DNA of 7,792 bases from a bacterium. Its GTDB lineage: Bacteria > Zixibacteria > MSB-5A5 > GN15 > FEB-12. The first letter of the stretch is position 1, and each line of letters begins with the position of its first letter. Positions 5,256-7,792 of this stretch are shown piece after piece. The stretch lies in NCBI GenBank assembly GCA_030668045.1, contig DAOUUR010000094.1, positions 1 to 7,792 of the forward strand. The letters are read 5' to 3'. The notes beneath the pieces are model-generated. The model did no database searches, was not told the DNA's origin, and saw nothing but the letters and a program-made list of their open reading frames with translations. The translations under genes were made by a program, and so were the position numbers.

Positions 5256-7792
5256 CTAGAACAGGATTACAAGTTTGCCGATCTGTGTTTGCCCGTTCTC
5301 ATCCTCAACACTCCAATAGTACAGGCCGGAGACAAGCATTTGGCGGTTTCGTGTGACCAAATCCCAGATATGATGGCTGGAACCGGGTTGGTCAAGTTGG
5401 TAGTCGTGAACCATCTCGCAGACCAGATCACCGTCTATTGAATGAATTCGGATCGTGCATTTTGGGGGGAGATTAGCAAAGGTAATCTGACGCACCCGGT
5501 AGTCAGGCATATGTTCCTGCTTTCGCCCCTCCAGACCTCGGGCTCGATACGATTCATCTATTCGATACGGATTGGGGTACACATAGACATCGAGGGAAGC
5601 ACCAATCAGGTCTGCCTCGGATGATGCCGGATATTCTGCAACAGTATTGAGGGCCTTGGATGATTCCAGTGGAGCCAGGCCCGAGGATGGCATACCGAAG
5701 TCAAAAGCGGTTACCGCAACATGATAGGGAACCGTTGGCAGAAGACCTTCGATCAGAACTTCGTACTCGTAATACTTCAGGTAGCCTTCGTCGGTAAGCT
5801 GTTCCGGTTTGGCTTCCATCGAAAGATCGGGTTCCGGTTCATGCGGGTAGAGTTTTCGGATCGGTGAAGTGACGCCCAGTTCCGAAGCGTTGAAATCGTG
5901 AGGGACAAAGTAATAGAGCGACTCGGGGAACTGGGGATGTACATAAGGATCCGTCGGCGAATATGCCCCGACATCGACTCTGGCATCAGCACACGGGTCC
6001 GCTCCCTGCCCATAAAGACATCGCAACTCTTCGGCGGTGAGCGGTTCCTCGCGCAATTCAAACCGTGGGCTCGGCTCAGCATCGGCTACATAGACCATTT
6101 TATCATAGTTTTCGCGGTCATAGGTGGCAACCTGAGCATAGCTGCTTTCCCGATCATCCCGTCCGATGTAAATGCGATAGCCCTCAAAATCAATTTTTCT
6201 CGAGAAGATATCCTTGGTCGTTTCGGAAAAATAGCCATTGAATCGGACGCGAAGGCCGTTGACCACAGGGTTTACTGTTATGCTTGGGGCCGGTGGGGGG
6301 CTGGCGCCTCTGAAGTCGGGAACACCGTCACCCTCATAAAATAGGGTGTCGGCCGACGAGATTTCCCATCCGTGAACCGTGAGAACCGAATCAAGGTTGC
6401 AAATGTGAAACTTGCCATAGTAACCGTCGCCGTCGGTATCGATGCCCGGGTTGTCGTAAATTCTGGTGGCGGTCAGCGTGTTTTCTATCAGATCAGAGAT
6501 ATCGGAGTTGGCCATAAAGAGATCGGGGCGATAAGTATTTTTCAGATTTCTGAGATGATTGAGATGGTCAGGGTGAAAATTTTCTCCGGCGACTATTGCG
6601 ATCGGCACAGTGATTGAGGCGCCCGGACTGATATCATACGGACCGACCGATATCACGTACATGGCATCGGCTCCAGTCGCCATGCGCCAGGCGGAACTGT
6701 ACGTTTGTGGTATTACCCAGGTTCGATTGGTAGCGTCGAAGGAAGCGCAGAAAGCTTGGTCAAAATCAACCTCCCCATTGCTCATCAGCCGGTACTTATT
6801 GATGTCACCGTATGGGGTGCCGAGGCCGTGACCGAGGAGAGTGGCGTTTTCCCTGAGTTGAGGGCCGTAGTCATATCGGGCAGAGTAGTTCCATGCCCAC
6901 CAGTTGTACGAGAATCGGCGGAGGTTCAATGCGTCGCCGAGAAACTTGAAACCGATTATTCCCGGCACATTCATGCCCGTCGAAGAAGTGAAGTCACCAT
7001 CGTTGTCAACGGTCCAGGCGATGGCGACAGTATCCAGGCGGTCGCAGATGAGGTGGTTGGACGGATATGTATCAATATAACCGGTAAGATCATCTTTGCC
7101 TTCGGTTACACCCTTGGTTCCCGGTACTGGGGGGATATCGGTGATATTGGTTCCGGCTTTGTGAACATCAGCGTCCACATATATGCCGACATAAACGTCT
7201 TTCAGTTTGTCATCGCCTATGTTCTTGATTGTGAATTCGATCAGAGCAAAGTCCGAAGCATATTCGTAAGACCAAGCGAAAGAACGCTGCGTGATTTCGA
7301 GATTAAGAGGGCGATGTCCCCGGCGTGCGACGGGGTCAAAAGAGGGATATCGGACACCGGAGGTGAAAGTGTCTGTGTAGACGGAGATGAAATCCTGTTC
7401 CGATATGGCATCCCAGGCCTCGGGAGCATTTGGATCAAGCGTAGAGCGATGAATAAATGGCTGATCGGAATGCATTTCCAAAGCAGTCGTATTGAATTCG
7501 GCCCCGCAAGTTACCAGCGTGTCTCGGCCAACAACTGCTCCCACCCACAGTGCCGCGTTGTAGAGATGCACTGTATTGGAACCTCGCGGGAACTCCGCAC
7601 GGGGGACAGCCGCGCCGGTATGGCAATCGGTAAATGGCTTCATGCCTGTGCCAATGCGGCCGAAATTGCTTACACCAAACTGCAGGTTGTTAATATTGTG
7701 AATGCGCATACAGTCTATGGCAACATAGGCAGAATGCTCAGTGTCGCGATCCTTACCAGTCGACGAGATCGGTTCGGTGCTGGCAGGGATAC
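5256..7792 (-). CDS. Large secreted protein, paralogue of the gene at 2554-5244; 5' end beyond the window
   Basis: Function unknown; partial gene with its stop (TAG) at 5256-5258. The first in-window ATG (7709) is not the start. The frame stays open to the right edge, and the 27 codons before that Met (ending AYVAIDC) align with the paralogue's GAWVVNDC before the equivalent internal Met. About 25-50 N-terminal residues, presumably the signal peptide, are missing. Counting from the Met at 7709, motifs repeat the paralogue's order: FGRIGTGMKPFTDC (15-28), AWTVDNDGDF (231-240), NWWAWNY (269-275), GTPYGDINKYRLMSN (297-311), DTDGDGY (424-430), an FN3-like region about 475-675 with DFEGYRIYIGRD and a Cys pair C564/C573, and a C-terminal FlgD-Ig/T9SS-like domain from VYVYPNPYRID (708-718) to IGKLVILF. 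Most cysteines match the paralogue. C764 near the end is extra. It is the promoter-proximal gene of the visible cluster. Confidence 0.93.
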   Translation of the reverse strand, partial: IPASTEPISSTGKDRDTEHSAYVAIDCMRIHNINNLQFGVSNFGRIGTGMKPFTDCHTGAAVPRAEFPRGSNTVHLYNAALWVGAVVGRDTLVTCGAEFNTTALEMHSDQPFIHRSTLDPNAPEAWDAISEQDFISVYTDTFTSGVRYPSFDPVARRGHRPLNLEITQRSFAWSYEYASDFALIEFTIKNIGDDKLKDVYVGIYVDADVHKAGTNITDIPPVPGTKGVTEGKDDLTGYIDTYPSNHLICDRLDTVAIAWTVDNDGDFTSSTGMNVPGIIGFKFLGDALNLRRFSYNWWAWNYSARYDYGPQLRENATLLGHGLGTPYGDINKYRLMSNGEVDFDQAFCASFDATNRTWVIPQTYSSAWRMATGADAMYVISVGPYDISPGASITVPIAIVAGENFHPDHLNHLRNLKNTYRPDLFMANSDISDLIENTLTATRIYDNPGIDTDGDGYYGKFHICNLDSVLTVHGWEISSADTLFYEGDGVPDFRGASPPPAPSITVNPVVNGLRVRFNGYFSETTKDIFSRKIDFEGYRIYIGRDDRESSYAQVATYDRENYDKMVYVADAEPSPRFELREEPLTAEELRCLYGQGADPCADARVDVGAYSPTDPYVHPQFPESLYYFVPHDFNASELGVTSPIRKLYPHEPEPDLSMEAKPEQLTDEGYLKYYEYEVLIEGLLPTVPYHVAVTAFDFGMPSSGLAPLESSKALNTVAEYPASSEADLIGASLDVYVYPNPYRIDESYRARGLEGRKQEHMPDYRVRQITFANLPPKCTIRIHSIDGDLVCEMVHDYQLDQPGSSHHIWDLVTRNRQMLVSGLYYWSVEDENGQTQIGKLVILF

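Larger units (their letters stand above)
2554..7792 (-). repeat. Tandem gene duplication: two head-to-tail paralogous genes
   Basis: The genes at 2554-5244 and 5256-7792 are collinear along essentially their whole visible length, in the same orientation, with only 11 bp between stop and next ATG. Some DNA stretches remain nearly identical. The segment at about 4939-4970 matches about 7640-7671 with two mismatches in some 31 bases, and the 22 bases at 3224-3245 match 5928-5949 with one mismatch. Other parts, such as gene-2 residues 392-435, are hardly alignable. This indicates an old tandem duplication with uneven divergence. Confidence 0.85.

Overview
The window holds three large genes, all on the minus strand, so transcription runs from high to low coordinates. 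In that order they are: a large secreted protein whose 5' end lies beyond the right edge (5256-7792, partial); a full-length paralogue of it (2554-5244); and, after a 269-bp gap, a secreted M6-family zinc metalloprotease (38-2284). No tRNA, rRNA, CRISPR array, insertion sequence or integrase was seen. The long plus-strand reading frames are antisense shadows.

The proteins point to an uncultured lineage of the FCB superphylum, for example Zixibacteria, KSB1, Marinimicrobia or a relative. Each ends in a FlgD-Ig / type IX secretion (T9SS) type A-like C-terminal domain. The protease carries the typical QNYPNPFNP signature, and the paralogues carry a related YPNPYRID form ending in GKLVIL plus one residue. 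Base composition looks balanced, near 50% GC by eye. The lineage is an inference from protein style; no marker gene is present.

The two paralogues are a tandem duplication separated by 11 bp and are probably co-transcribed. They share a disulfide-capable N-terminal region, a DNDGD loop, a DTDGDGY calcium-type loop, a fibronectin-III-like segment containing a Cys pair, and the C-terminal domain. I know of no assigned function for this architecture. Similar large exported proteins occur in FCB candidate phyla and are usually annotated only by the sorting domain.

The protease has a good signal peptide, a complete HEFGH...D zinc site, a beta-sandwich-like region and the C-terminal domain. It has its own strong ribosome binding site. 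All three products are predicted to leave the cytoplasm and may use the same export or anchoring route. The intergenic gap holds a weak candidate terminator and a 10-bp palindrome but no promoter I could call. I see no clear sign of a novel defence or mobile system. The most interesting item is the undescribed tandem paralogue family.
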